The notes below the pieces were generated by a model that did not search any database, was not told where the DNA came from, and saw only the letters and a program-made list of their open reading frames with translations. Positions 34,010 through 42,397 of a stretch of DNA of 46,730 nt are shown piece by piece. Made by a program: the position numbers and the translations under genes. The DNA comes from Oscillospiraceae bacterium (GTDB taxonomy: Bacteria > Bacillota > Clostridia > Oscillospirales > Oscillospiraceae), in contig CACYHB010000011.1 in the NCBI GenBank assembly GCA_902774015.1, forward strand, positions 14,927 to 61,656, written 5' to 3'. How positions within the stretch are numbered: the first letter of the stretch is position 1; each line of letters starts with the position of its first letter.

Positions 34010-34720
34010 TTATTTTCTGCGCAGCAGCTTTGCCAGCAGCGATTTTTTCTCTTCCTTTTCCGGGATCTGGGCCAGTTCTGTCCAGGCTTCCGGCCCCAGA
34101 TACCTGAGCACCGCCACCTGCGGTTCCATGTCCGGCGTGACGCGGAAGGTATCGGTGTCGTAGTAATGGATAAAGTCCGGCGACTCGAAATGGTAGGCGA
34201 AATCCCGGATCATCTCCAGCCGGTGGCCGCCCCGGTTCCCGTCCCGGTAATGCATGGGGATGATGACCTTTGCCATGATCTCGTCGGTGACGCGCTTGGC
34301 CTCCTGGGAGGGCAGCGCCGTGGCGGAGCCCGCGCAGATCATGCACACGTCCGCCCCGTAGAGACGGCTGATCTGCCCGCCGTCCAGCTGGGTGCCAAGA
34401 TCGGCCATATGCACCAGCTTATAGCCGTCCGCCTCCAGGATGTGAATGTCGCAGAAGCCGCGCCAGTTGCCGAGCTTGAACTCATGGGGCACACGCAGCG
34501 TGGAGATCTCAAAGGGGCAGTCCGACTCCGGACGGCCGCTCAGCTGCACGCCCTCCCGGTAATTGTGGCCGAAATGCTCGTGGCTGACGAGCAGCTTGTC
34601 CGCCCGGACGCGCAGCCTGGGATAGCCGTTGGTATAGTCCGCGTTATAGGGGTCGATGAGCACGGTGTAGCCTTTGTGGGTGATGGCAAAGCAGGCGTGC
34701 CCCAGCCATTGGATGGTCAT
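34010..34720 (-). CDS. Metallo-beta-lactamase-fold protein with altered HxHxDH motif
   Basis: A 236-residue MBL-fold hydrolase-like protein (UlaG/UPF0173-like start MTIQWLGHACFAI). The usual H-x-H-x-D-H motif reads H47-E-H49-F-G51-H52, so the second metal's Asp is a Gly; the codon at 34568-34570 confirms it. D107 (MADLGT) and H157 (IPMHYRD) remain. Either one metal is bound, or the protein is not a hydrolase. The C-terminus is Lys/Arg-rich (LLAKLLRRK), possibly for RNA or membrane contact. It lies 6 bases after the DUF4037 gene, at the end of the TPR-DUF4037-MBL operon. Confidence 0.8.
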   Translation of the reverse strand: MTIQWLGHACFAITHKGYTVLIDPYNADYTNGYPRLRVRADKLLVSHEHFGHNYREGVQLSGRPESDCPFEISTLRVPHEFKLGNWRGFCDIHILEADGYKLVHMADLGTQLDGGQISRLYGADVCMICAGSATALPSQEAKRVTDEIMAKVIIPMHYRDGNRGGHRLEMIRDFAYHFESPDFIHYYDTDTFRVTPDMEPQVAVLRYLGPEAWTELAQIPEKEEKKSLLAKLLRRK

Positions 34721-34726
34721 GGTCTC

Positions 34727-35650
34727 TTATCCTTCCATAATGTGAAGATTCCGGATTTCCGGGTTTTCGATCCGCTCCTGCACGGCGAAGGCGTGGGGCT
34801 CCAGGAAGTCCTGCGTCCCGTCGCTGAGGCCCTGCTCGCGCAGGGCCGCGATCACATTGGCGCAGATGTCCTCCACCACGTCCTGCTTGACGCGGCGGCC
34901 GGATTCGTCGTTCTCCGCTGTGAGCAGGAAAGTAAAAGCCTCGCGCATCTGTGCGAGAAGCGGCAGCTTCTCCATGCCGCGCAGGGCCCATTTGTAGTAG
35001 GGCATGTGCGCGCGATTGAGCAGATAGATGGCTCCGCAGCCCTCCCGCACGAACTCCGCCAGCGCCAGCATGGCCGCGCCCTCCTCGCCGTGCCGCAGGC
35101 AGCGGGCGTAGTTATACTGGCCGGACTGGGCCATGCCGATCAGCCGGGCAGCCAGCTTCTTTTTCCGCACATCCTCCGGCATGCCGTACAGGAGCGTCTC
35201 CCGCAGCGCGGAAAAAGCTCCCAGGTCGTCCCGGAACACCTCGCCGTTGGTGGCCTCGGCCAGCGCCCAGGAGGGCAGCTGCAGCCATTCCTGCCAGGTT
35301 CGCGGGGCCGTCTCGCTTCCCAGATAGCGGCGATAGAAAAAGCCGATACGGCGCACGCCGCGGTTCGTCTCCCCGAGCCTGCTCTGCTGCGAGGCTCTGC
35401 GGCGGGGCAGCTCCCGGTAGGCCCGGGACAGCTCCTCCCCGATCAGCAGATCGTCCGCGTCGGTGAGCCAGAGGCAGAAGCCCTGCTCAAAATCGTGGTC
35501 GCGGGAGATTGCGTCGTCAAAGCCGAAGCATTCCGAGCCCCGGCCCGCGAGGCCTGCGGCGATGCGATCCTCAAAGGCGGGAAAGCGGCTGTGCAGCATC
35601 TCGCGCCCGAAGTCCTCATAAAAGGCGCGGGCCTCCTCAAGTCCCTTCAT
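34727..35650 (-). CDS. DUF4037 nucleotidyltransferase-like protein
   Basis: A 307-residue protein of the DUF4037 family. The N-terminal half shows a nucleotidyltransferase signature: G38-S39 and D51-H-D53 (GSECFGFDDAISRDHD), the GS-x-DxD pattern of polymerase-beta-like enzymes. The second half is all-helical, with VREGCGAIYLLNRAHMPYYK near 225, reminiscent of helical substrate domains of kanamycin nucleotidyltransferase-like proteins. It is cytosolic. Its function (tRNA, protein or small-molecule nucleotidylation) is unknown. Its start overlaps the TPR stop by 14 bases, and its stop is 6 bases ahead of the MBL gene. Confidence 0.75.
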   Translation of the reverse strand: MKGLEEARAFYEDFGREMLHSRFPAFEDRIAAGLAGRGSECFGFDDAISRDHDFEQGFCLWLTDADDLLIGEELSRAYRELPRRRASQQSRLGETNRGVRRIGFFYRRYLGSETAPRTWQEWLQLPSWALAEATNGEVFRDDLGAFSALRETLLYGMPEDVRKKKLAARLIGMAQSGQYNYARCLRHGEEGAAMLALAEFVREGCGAIYLLNRAHMPYYKWALRGMEKLPLLAQMREAFTFLLTAENDESGRRVKQDVVEDICANVIAALREQGLSDGTQDFLEPHAFAVQERIENPEIRNLHIMEG

Positions 35651-36452
35651 AGATCTCCTCTACTCTCTGGCGCAGCTCCTCCGCGTAGAGGAAATAGCCG
35701 AAATAGTCAAAGCTTGGGATGCATTTGGAAACGGTAAAGGCGTGGTAGCCGTCACGGGGAAGCCCTGCGGCGTTCAGGTTTTCCCATGCTTTCTCCATGC
35801 ATTCGCCGATCCGCTCGTCCTCCGGATCCTGCTTGTCATAGAGTTCCGCCAGATTGCAGAGCGTCACCGCCGTCTCATTCTCCGGGTTCGGGCAGCGCGC
35901 GATGCCCCGCAGAGCCAGTTGGAAATGCCGTTCGGCGTTGGCAAAGTCTCCCACGTCGGCGTAGCTCAGGGCCATGTTGTTGTAAAGGCCCGCAAAGCGG
36001 TAATCCTCGGGCGACAGGTTTTCGCCGTACACACGGGCCACGTGCCGAAACACCGGCAGCGAGCGGTCCGCCTGTCCGAAACACTTCATGGTGGTGGCTG
36101 CGTTGAGCATCACGGTAGCCCCGGAGACGGTGCTGCCCAGCCGGTGTTCACGGATCAGGGCCAGCCCGTCTTCCACGGCCTGCAGTCCCTTCTGCGCTTC
36201 CATCCCCCGGCGGTAGTGGCCCATCATCTCGCTGAGCATGCTCAGCTCCCCGCGCCAGTCCCCGAGTTCACGGGCCTCGGCGCGGCTGCGTTCCAGAAGC
36301 TCCCCCGCCTCCTTTTCCCGTCCGGCGTTATAGAGGGCGTCCAGCCGCGCGATCCGCTCCCGCACGGGGATGGACGCGCCGGACGGCTCCGCGTCGGGCG
36401 TGCCGGTGTACTGGCTGGCGTCAAAGGGGCAGATCGGGTCGATATGGTCCAT
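35637..36452 (-). CDS. Tetratricopeptide-repeat protein
   Basis: A 271-residue all-helical protein with tandem TPR-like repeats, for example RFAGLYNNMALSYADVGDFAN and NAERHFQLALRGI near residues 165-200, and a second set with AVTLCNLAELYDKQ. Such repeats carry protein partners. The ATG at 36452 has GAGAGGA upstream, and longer frames run through the promoter and into the non-coding element. It is first in an operon with DUF4037 and MBL genes and overlaps the former by 14 bases, so it likely assists or regulates the nucleotidyltransferase-like protein. Confidence 0.8.
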   Translation of the reverse strand: MDHIDPICPFDASQYTGTPDAEPSGASIPVRERIARLDALYNAGREKEAGELLERSRAEARELGDWRGELSMLSEMMGHYRRGMEAQKGLQAVEDGLALIREHRLGSTVSGATVMLNAATTMKCFGQADRSLPVFRHVARVYGENLSPEDYRFAGLYNNMALSYADVGDFANAERHFQLALRGIARCPNPENETAVTLCNLAELYDKQDPEDERIGECMEKAWENLNAAGLPRDGYHAFTVSKCIPSFDYFGYFLYAEELRQRVEEIYEGT

Positions 36453-36496
36453 GGTATTGTCCTCTCTTGCAAGAATACGATGCTTTTGTGTATAAT

Positions 36497-36519
36497 AAAA
36501 GTATACTTTGTTTCTCAAG
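36497..36519. repeat. GTATAC/TTCTC motif, copy 1
   Basis: AAAAGTATACTTTGTTTCTC, nearly identical to 46628-46649. Both occur 20-45 bases upstream of a minus-strand gene and both are followed on the plus strand by a pyrimidine-rich hairpin. Confidence 0.55.
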
Positions 36520-36554
36520 TATTCGCAAGTGATTTCCAGCGTATTTGCGCCCCC

Positions 36555-36593
36555 CATTCTTTCTTTTCGGATCTTGCCCGAAAAGAAAGAATG
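36555..36593. repeat. Perfect hairpin CATTCTTTCTTTTCGG
   Basis: A 16-bp perfect stem, left arm CATTCTTTCTTTTCGG and right arm CCGAAAAGAAAGAATG, with a 7-base loop. It is pyrimidine/purine strand-biased, like the hairpins at 36891-36934 and 46687-46710. Confidence 0.7.
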
Positions 36594-36608
36594 CACCGCG
36601 CCCGGTGT

Positions 36609-36883
36609 AAGAAAGAAAAGGGCGCTTTCAAGGACGATACGTTTCTGCGCATCGCCGTTCGCGCACGGCTTCACTACCGCTCGCGCCGCTGCCCGGTCGC
36701 ATGACGGGAGAGCCGCGGGGCGGAGCGCGGAATCGTCCCCGTCAGAAGTGCAGCATAGCGGCAGCGAAAAACGGGGTCAGCAGCTGCGGGAAACTACTGC
36801 AGCGGCGACCCATGCTTTTCCCTTGGCCTCCCGGTTCCCGCGGGGGGGTCAAGGGGAAACGTCCCCTTGTCGCCTTTCTCTTT
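36609..36883. other. Candidate structured RNA or repeat element
   Basis: Strand is undecided. A long-range pairing joins 36612-36624 with 36871-36883 (11 Watson-Crick pairs, one wobble and one mismatch in 13). Inside, GGACGAT at 36632-36638 matches ATCGTCC at 36732-36738. GGGTC at 36774-36778 and GACCC at 36807-36811 enclose GCTGC/GCAGC. AAGGGGA at 36851-36857 pairs with TCCCCTT at 36862-36868. Pairing was found by eye and no energy was calculated; high GC content alone can produce some of it. Confidence 0.3.
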
Positions 36884-36890
36884 GGAGTGT

Positions 36891-36934
36891 AAGAACCGCT
36901 TCTCTTTCCGCGAACGGAAAGAGAAATGGTTCTT
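36891..36934. repeat. Two-tier hairpin upstream of the DUF255 gene
   Basis: Outer arms AAGAACC / GGTTCTT and inner arms TTCTCTTTCCG / CGGAAAGAGAA with loop CGAA. Arms of the AACC-n-TTTCTTTCC kind recur at 46681-46715. Confidence 0.65.
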
Positions 36935-36953
36935 GAAATGAGCAGCTTCAAGC

Positions 36954-36982
36954 TTGCAAACCCGCGAGAAATAACCTATACT
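36954..36982 (+). promoter_or_regulatory. Promoter of the DUF255 gene
   Basis: TTGCAA and TATACT with a 17-base spacer, about 24 bases upstream of the ATG; GGAGG is at 36996. Confidence 0.65.
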
Positions 36983-37005
36983 CCACTTTCACTCGGAGGA
37001 TCATT

Positions 37006-38985
37006 ATGTCGAATCATCTTGCCAACGAGCGCTCGCCCTATCTGCTGCAGCATTCGGAAAATCCGGTGGACTGGTACCCCTGGGGGCAGGCTGCCTTTGA
37101 AAAGGCACGGGCCGAGGACAAGCCCGTATTTCTCTCCATCGGCTACGCCACCTGCCATTGGTGCCATGTGATGGCCGAGGAGTCCTTTGAAAACGAGACC
37201 GTTGCCGAAATCCTGAACCGGGACTATGTACCGGTGAAGGTGGATCGCGAGGAACGGCCGGACGTGGACGCCGTGTATATGGAGGCCTGCACCGCCTTAA
37301 ACGGCAGCGGCGGCTGGCCCCTGACGGTCGTCATGACGCCCGATCAGCAGCCCTTCTTCGTCGGCACCTATCTCCCGCGGGAGAGCCGCGGCGGGCGTAT
37401 CGGCCTGCTGCCTCTGCTGCGGGCCCTGGCCGGGCGCTGGCAACACGACCGGGCCTCCCTCCTGAAAACAGGCGCGGAGATCACCGCCTGGCTGACCCGG
37501 GAGGAGCGTGCTGACAACGGGAAAGCCGGAGAGGACCTGCTGAAGCAGGCCGCCAGCCAGCTGCGCGCCTCCTTCGACGAGGAGTACGGCGGCTTTGGCG
37601 CAGCCCCCAAATTCCCTGCGCCGCAGAATCTGCTCTTTCTGCTGCGGCAGGCAAAGCTCGGGGGAGACCGCTCCCTGCGCCGGATGGCGGAGTTTACCCT
37701 GCAGCAGATGTACCGCGGCGGGATCTATGACCATTTGGGCGGCGGCTTCTGCCGCTACAGCACGGACCGGGAGTGGCTGGCGCCCCATTTTGAAAAGACG
37801 CTCTATGACAACGCCCTGCTGGCCTTGTGCTTCACGGAGGCCTGGCAGGAAGGGCGCTACGCTCTCTGGCGCACGGCGGCCGAGAGCACGCTGGACTACT
37901 GCCTCCGGGAGCTTCGGCACGAAAACGGCGGCTTTTTCAGCGGTCAGGATGCGGACAGCGAAGGCGTGGAGGGTAAGTACTACCTCTTCACCCCCGGTGA
38001 AGTCTGCGATGCGCTGGGGGCGGAGGACGGGAAGAAGCTGTGCGACTGTTATGACATCACAGAGGAGGGCAACTTCCACGGAAGGAGCATCCCCAACCTG
38101 CTCATCAACCAGCGCTGGAACCTGATCCCGGAGGGCTACGAGGATCTGTTGGAGCGGCTCCGCCTTTACCGGCAGGAGCGCTATCCCCTGCGCACGGACA
38201 CGAAGCTGCTCTCCGGCTGGAACGGTCTGATGCTTCTCTCGCTGAGCCGGGCCGCCTGGGTCTTTGACGATCCGCGCTATGCAAACGCCGCCCGGGAGCT
38301 GGCGTGTTTTCTGCTGCGCACCGCCGGGGCGGAGGAACCTGCGCGTTTCGCCGCGGTCTGCTACGGTGACGGGCGCGCTCCCCTGCCCGCCCAACTGGAC
38401 GACTGCGTGTTCACCGCTTTGGGCCTGCTCGAGCTCTATCGCGTGGACTACGACGCAGCGCACGTCCTCGCGGCGAAAAGGCTCGCCGATTGGGTGACGG
38501 AGCACTTTGCCGATAAAGACGGCTCTTATTTCCGCACTTCCGATCTCTCCGAAGCTCTGATCAAGCGGCCGAAGGAGCTTTTCGACGGGGCGCTTCCCTC
38601 CGGCAACAGCGGAGCCGCCGCTCTCTTCGAGCTGCTGGGGCGCATGACCGGCGAAGCGGACTGGACCGCACGCGCCGACACGCTGCTGGACCGACTCTCT
38701 GCCCGGGCGCAGCAATACCCCGCCGGGATCGCCTTTGCCCTGACGGCGCTGATGGCGAGAGTCTACCCCACACGGGAGCTGGTCTGTGTAAATGACAGCC
38801 CCACGGAAATGCTGCGCAGCGTGACCGGACGCTATGCGCCGGAACTGAGCGTACTGCTCAAGCGGCCCGGAGACACGCTTCTGGCCGAGGCCGCCCCCTT
38901 TACCGCTTCCATGGTGCGGCAGGAGGACAAGGCCACCTACTATCTCTGTCAAAACGGCGCCTGTGGGCTGCCCTTCACGGAATAA
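37006..38985 (+). CDS. DUF255 thioredoxin-fold protein (YyaL/Spata20 family)
   Basis: A 659-residue protein of the YyaL family. The N-terminal DUF255 thioredoxin-like domain (residues 1-160) begins [22 protein letters not shown] and carries the CHWC pair at C50-C53 in ATCHWCHVM. The remainder is an (alpha/alpha)6 glycosidase-like barrel with [17 protein letters not shown] near 240 and [15 protein letters not shown] near 315. The first domain is related to thioredoxins and the second to N-acyl-glucosamine epimerase-like barrels, but the biological role is not established. The start has GGAGG. It is a single-gene unit with its own promoter and a perfect terminator. Confidence 0.92.
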   Translation: MSNHLANERSPYLLQHSENPVDWYPWGQAAFEKARAEDKPVFLSIGYATCHWCHVMAEESFENETVAEILNRDYVPVKVDREERPDVDAVYMEACTALNGSGGWPLTVVMTPDQQPFFVGTYLPRESRGGRIGLLPLLRALAGRWQHDRASLLKTGAEITAWLTREERADNGKAGEDLLKQAASQLRASFDEEYGGFGAAPKFPAPQNLLFLLRQAKLGGDRSLRRMAEFTLQQMYRGGIYDHLGGGFCRYSTDREWLAPHFEKTLYDNALLALCFTEAWQEGRYALWRTAAESTLDYCLRELRHENGGFFSGQDADSEGVEGKYYLFTPGEVCDALGAEDGKKLCDCYDITEEGNFHGRSIPNLLINQRWNLIPEGYEDLLERLRLYRQERYPLRTDTKLLSGWNGLMLLSLSRAAWVFDDPRYANAARELACFLLRTAGAEEPARFAAVCYGDGRAPLPAQLDDCVFTALGLLELYRVDYDAAHVLAAKRLADWVTEHFADKDGSYFRTSDLSEALIKRPKELFDGALPSGNSGAAALFELLGRMTGEADWTARADTLLDRLSARAQQYPAGIAFALTALMARVYPTRELVCVNDSPTEMLRSVTGRYAPELSVLLKRPGDTLLAEAAPFTASMVRQEDKATYYLCQNGACGLPFTE

Positions 38986-39023
38986 AACAAACGGAGACAG
39001 GATGCATCCTGTCTCCGTTTGTT
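38986..39023. terminator. Perfect 38-base palindromic terminator
   Basis: A fully symmetric inverted repeat of 19 bases per arm (AACAAACGGAGACAGGATG and its complement), between the convergent DUF255 and DegV genes. T3GTT ends each transcript. Confidence 0.85.
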
Positions 39024-39034
39024 GTGTCAGATAA

Positions 39035-40147
39035 TTACGGATCGTCCCTGTTCGTCAGGTCGCGGAGCTTTTCCCCCAGCGTGGCCGCGGCGCTGCCGCC
39101 GGCGCGAATCGCGCTCTCTCTGGCTTTTCGGGCGGTTTCCAGGGCTTTTCTCGCGTTGTCGCTGACGAGCTTGCTGGTCTTCCGGAAGGTCTCGCTGCCG
39201 GTGAGGCCCTTGAGGGCGTTCTCGCCCACCTTCATGGCCTCCTTCAAGCCGCCGGTGATCCCCTCGTTTCCGTAGCTGCGCACGCCCTCCTCGCTCTCGA
39301 AGAAGAGCGCCAGCGCGCCGGGCCCGACGTGGCAGCCGGTGACCGGCTCGTAGTCGGCCAGAAGGATCTGCTTCGGCGGGCGGTTTCGATTGAGCAGCTC
39401 GATCAGGTAGTCCGCGTCCTCGCGGCAGGCGGCGTGCACCACGCCCACGATCTGCTCCTCGGGATTCACCGCGAGCTTGTCGTAGATGGCCGCCAGCGCC
39501 TCGATGGACTTTTTGCGGCCGCGCAGCTTGCCGAAGGCCACGATCCTGCCCTCTTCATTGCCCTTGAGCAGGGGCTTGATGTTCAAGACGGTACCCATGA
39601 TGGCGGAGAGGTTCGACAGCCGCCCGCCGCGGCGCAGATGCATCAGATCGTCCACCGTGAAGACGTTGAACATCTTCTCCACGTGCTCCTCCAGGATCTC
39701 CACAGCGGCCTCGGTGGGCACGTCAAGGTCCCGGAGTTCGGCCGCGTGCAGGGCGATGATGCCCTCGCCCAGCGCGGCGCCGCGGGTGTCGATGACGGCG
39801 ATCAGCCGCTCCGGGTACTGCTCGCGCAGCATCTCTGCGCCGATGCGCGCAGAGTTGCAGGAGCCGGAAATGCCGGAGGACATGGCCACATAGATCACAT
39901 CCTGCCCCGCCTTCAGATAGGGTTCAAAGAACTCCATGTACTGCTGGGGGGAGATCTGGGAAGTCGTCACGTGCAGTCCCTTTTTGATCTTCCCGTAGAA
40001 TTCCTCGGCGTCGAAGCTGTCGGTGTCCAGGCAGGTGTGCTCTTCTCCGTCATACAGATATACAAAGGGGATCACATGCAGACCGTAGCTGCGGATTTCC
40101 CTGTTGAGCAGATTGCCCGAGGTATCGGTCAGCACAGCAAAGCTCAT
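39035..40147 (-). CDS. DegV family fatty-acid-binding protein with C-terminal extension
   Basis: A 370-residue DegV (FakB-like) protein, expected to bind a fatty acid for phosphorylation by a FakA kinase. Typical parts are FAVLTDTSGNL, VTTSQISPQQY near 60-70, AMSSGISGSCNSARIG near 88 and VDDLMHLRRGGRLS near 165. The normal fold ends near residue 285. A further 85 residues are helical and Ala/Lys/Arg-rich (GLTGSETFRKTSKLVSDNAR), unlike standard FakB. No FakA kinase is found in this window. GGAGGTGTAA precedes the ATG. Confidence 0.9.
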   Translation of the reverse strand: MSFAVLTDTSGNLLNREIRSYGLHVIPFVYLYDGEEHTCLDTDSFDAEEFYGKIKKGLHVTTSQISPQQYMEFFEPYLKAGQDVIYVAMSSGISGSCNSARIGAEMLREQYPERLIAVIDTRGAALGEGIIALHAAELRDLDVPTEAAVEILEEHVEKMFNVFTVDDLMHLRRGGRLSNLSAIMGTVLNIKPLLKGNEEGRIVAFGKLRGRKKSIEALAAIYDKLAVNPEEQIVGVVHAACREDADYLIELLNRNRPPKQILLADYEPVTGCHVGPGALALFFESEEGVRSYGNEGITGGLKEAMKVGENALKGLTGSETFRKTSKLVSDNARKALETARKARESAIRAGGSAAATLGEKLRDLTNRDDP

Positions 40148-40193
40148 AGCATTACACCTCCGTGTGTTTTCATGGCTTGCGTTCTGTTGCCTA

Positions 40194-40222
40194 TTATATC
40201 CAATTCCGGCCGTCCGGGCAAG
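40194..40222 (-). promoter_or_regulatory. Promoter of the degV gene
   Basis: TTGCCC and a perfect TATAAT on the minus strand, 17 bases apart, 46 bases upstream of the DegV ATG. Confidence 0.7.
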
Positions 40223-40277
40223 CTATTGCGCCGGGAAAGCGCCCTACACCGCCTTCCCCGGATCGTAGAATGCGGCA

Positions 40278-40310
40278 AAAGCGGACTCTACTCACAGTAG
40301 AGTCCGCTTT
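40278..40310 (-). terminator. Terminator after pepF
   Basis: A 15-bp perfect stem AAAGCGGACTCTACT / AGTAGAGTCCGCTTT with loop CAC, about 70 bases past the pepF stop on the minus strand; it ends with T4 on that strand. Confidence 0.7.
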
Positions 40311-40341
40311 CAGCGTGTCGATAAAGTATCGCCACGCTGAA
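40305..40341. repeat. Dispersed palindrome copy B
   Basis: TTCAGCGTG and CACGCTGAA enclose CGATA/TATCG around loop AAG. It shares CCGCTTTCAG, GTCGA and CACGCTGAA with 24674-24712, and like it stands next to another hairpin between two genes. Confidence 0.5.
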
Positions 40342-40379
40342 TCGGTTTTTCTGCAGTCCGCTCTTTCTGCGCCGTTCCG

Positions 40380-42179
40380 TCAGGAAAGCTGCTCCATTTC
40401 TTCCACCAGCTCGCCGAAGAGCTGCAGGGCGGAATTGACCGGCGCGGGACTGGACATATCCACCCCCGCGATCTTCAGCAGGGAGATCGGATCGGTGCTG
40501 CTGCCCGCGGAGAGGAAGCGCTTGTAATCCTTCACGGCTGGCTCGCCCTCTGCGAGGATGCGGTTGGCGATGGCGACCGCGGCGGAGAAGCCGGTGGCAT
40601 ACTGGAAAACATAGTAGTTATAGAAGAAGTGGGGGATGCGGGACCACTCCAGCGCGATCTCGGGATCGGAGACCATGTCCGGCCCGTAGTAGAGCTTGTT
40701 GAGCGCCAGGTATTTTTCGCACAGCGCATCGGCGGTCAGCGTCTCGCCCCGCTCGGCCATTCTCCCCATCTCCAGTTCAAACTCGGCGAACATGGTCTGG
40801 CGGTAGATGGTGCCCTTGAACTGATCCAGGAAATGGTTGATGAGATAGGCCCGCTCCTTCTTTTCCGCGGTTTTGCCCAGCAGATAGCGCATGAGCAGCA
40901 CCTCGTTGCAGGTGGAGGCCACCTCGGCCACAAAGATCACGTAGTCGCTGGTACAGACGGGCTGATATTTGGTGCTGTGGTAGCTGTGCAGCGCGTGACC
41001 CATTTCATGGGCCAGGGTGAACATACTGACCAGCGTGTCCTTCTGGTTGAGAAGCACATAGGGATGCGGTCTCGCGCTGCCGGAGGAATAGGCGCCGGCG
41101 CGCTTGCCCACGTTTTCATACACGTCGATCCAGCGATTCTCAAAGCCCTCGCGCAGAAGCGCCGTATAGTCCTCTCCCAGAACGGAGAGCGCGTCGAGCA
41201 CCGTGGCCTTGGCCTCTTCGAAGGGGATGGAGCGCGCCGCATCCGCCACGATGGGCGTATAGACGTCGTACATGTGCAGCTCGTCCAGGCCGAGAAGCTT
41301 TTTGCGCAGGGAAACGTAGCGGTACATTTTATCCAGATTGCCGTGCACGGCCTCGATCAGCCTGGTGTAGACCTCCACGGGCACCTCGGTGCGGTCGAGG
41401 GAGGCTTCCAGCGTGCTGCCGTAGCCCCGCGCGTCCGCGAAGAAGCGCAGCTGTTTGAACTGGGCGTCCAGCGTGGCGGCAAGGGTGTTTTTCATCTGGC
41501 CGAAAACGTCGTAGAGCTTTTCAAAGCCGTCCCGGCGCAGGGTGCGGTCCGCGCTCTGCATGATGACGCCGTAGGAGCCGTTGGTGAGCGGATGCGCCGC
41601 CCCCTCGCTGTCCAGCGCGTCGGGGAACTTCATGTCGTTGTCGCGCAGAACGCCGCTGATGCCGTCTGGAGCATCGGCCATCTCGCCCGCGGCGGCCAGC
41701 AGTTTCTCTTCGGCGGGCGAGAGGATATGGGCCGCCCGGCGGCGGATCCGATAAAGGCTGCGGCGGTAGGTCTCCAGACCGGGCTGGGCGATGTAGAAGA
41801 GGTTCAGCCGGTCCTCGTCGACGGCCATGATCTCCGGGGCCGCGAAAGCGTCCGCGCTGGACACGGCCACCATCGTGGCCATGGCCTTTCCGCGCAGATC
41901 CTGGTAATAGCTGTTGCCGGTGTCCTGGTCGCCCTTGCAGAAAGCGTAGCCGTAGAGCATGCCGAGGCGCACTTCCAGCTCGTCCTCCAGGCGGAAATAC
42001 TCCAGCAGGGTCTCGGCGCTCTCGCCCAGACGGCCCTGAAACGCCGCGATGCGCGCGGGCATCTCCTTGAGCGCTTCATACTCTTTGAGCCAGGCCTCGT
42101 CGCTCTCGTACATATCCTGCAGATTCCAGGTGAATTCCTCCGGGACCTGATCCCGGGGCAGAATGGTCTTAGGGTCCAT
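40380..42179 (-). CDS. pepF: Oligoendopeptidase F (M3B metallopeptidase)
   Basis: A 599-residue cytosolic zinc peptidase of family M3 that degrades short peptides. The zinc site is H391-E-M-G-H395 with E419 in IFVAEVAST as third ligand. N-terminal helical domains include FTWNLQDMYESDEAW and LGMLYGYAFCKGDQDTGN near residue 75-95, as in PepF. The ATG at 42179 has GGAGGAA at the right distance; a longer frame begins in the promoter. It stands alone, with its own promoter and a strong terminator. Confidence 0.95.
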   Translation of the reverse strand: MDPKTILPRDQVPEEFTWNLQDMYESDEAWLKEYEALKEMPARIAAFQGRLGESAETLLEYFRLEDELEVRLGMLYGYAFCKGDQDTGNSYYQDLRGKAMATMVAVSSADAFAAPEIMAVDEDRLNLFYIAQPGLETYRRSLYRIRRRAAHILSPAEEKLLAAAGEMADAPDGISGVLRDNDMKFPDALDSEGAAHPLTNGSYGVIMQSADRTLRRDGFEKLYDVFGQMKNTLAATLDAQFKQLRFFADARGYGSTLEASLDRTEVPVEVYTRLIEAVHGNLDKMYRYVSLRKKLLGLDELHMYDVYTPIVADAARSIPFEEAKATVLDALSVLGEDYTALLREGFENRWIDVYENVGKRAGAYSSGSARPHPYVLLNQKDTLVSMFTLAHEMGHALHSYHSTKYQPVCTSDYVIFVAEVASTCNEVLLMRYLLGKTAEKKERAYLINHFLDQFKGTIYRQTMFAEFELEMGRMAERGETLTADALCEKYLALNKLYYGPDMVSDPEIALEWSRIPHFFYNYYVFQYATGFSAAVAIANRILAEGEPAVKDYKRFLSAGSSTDPISLLKIAGVDMSSPAPVNSALQLFGELVEEMEQLS

Positions 42180-42213
42180 CTTGCTTCCTCCGTTCAATTG
42201 TATTCTGTCGGAT

Positions 42214-42243
42214 AGTATAGCATAAGCGATCAGTCCCGTGCAA
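42214..42243 (-). promoter_or_regulatory. Promoter of pepF
   Basis: TTGCAC and TATACT on the minus strand with an 18-base spacer, about 35 bases upstream of the pepF ATG. Confidence 0.65.
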
Positions 42244-42327
42244 GGAATGTGCGAAGGCAAAGAGAATTTTCTCGAATACACCGCGGCAGCACTCTCTCCG
42301 CAAGGCGCAAAAACTTTGTCAAAAACC

Positions 42328-42355
42328 TTGAAAAACGGTCGGGGCGTGATAGAAT
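42328..42355 (+). promoter_or_regulatory. Promoter of the serine hydrolase gene
   Basis: TTGAAA and TAGAAT with a 16-base spacer, about 40 bases upstream of the start. It diverges from the pepF promoter. Confidence 0.6.
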
Positions 42356-42397
42356 ATAGGCACGTCTGACCGATGCTGGGAGAAAATGGAGAAGAAC

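Larger units (their letters stand above)
36453..37005. other. 553-base non-coding region with nested inverted repeats
   Basis: The longest gene-free stretch of the window, between the TPR operon and the DUF255 gene. It contains a GTATAC motif at 36497-36519, a 16-bp hairpin at 36555-36593, a possible folded RNA at 36609-36883, another hairpin at 36891-36934 and a promoter at 36954. A long open frame in it lacks a ribosome site and has the low-complexity composition of translated structured DNA, so it was not called as a gene. Confidence 0.8.

Noticed and set aside
36508-36936. A 142-codon frame in the non-coding region
   Set aside because: No ribosome site; it spans several inverted repeats, and the translation is Arg/Ser/Ala-rich without domain. 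Such frames are often annotated as hypothetical proteins, but the nucleotide pairing explains the region better.
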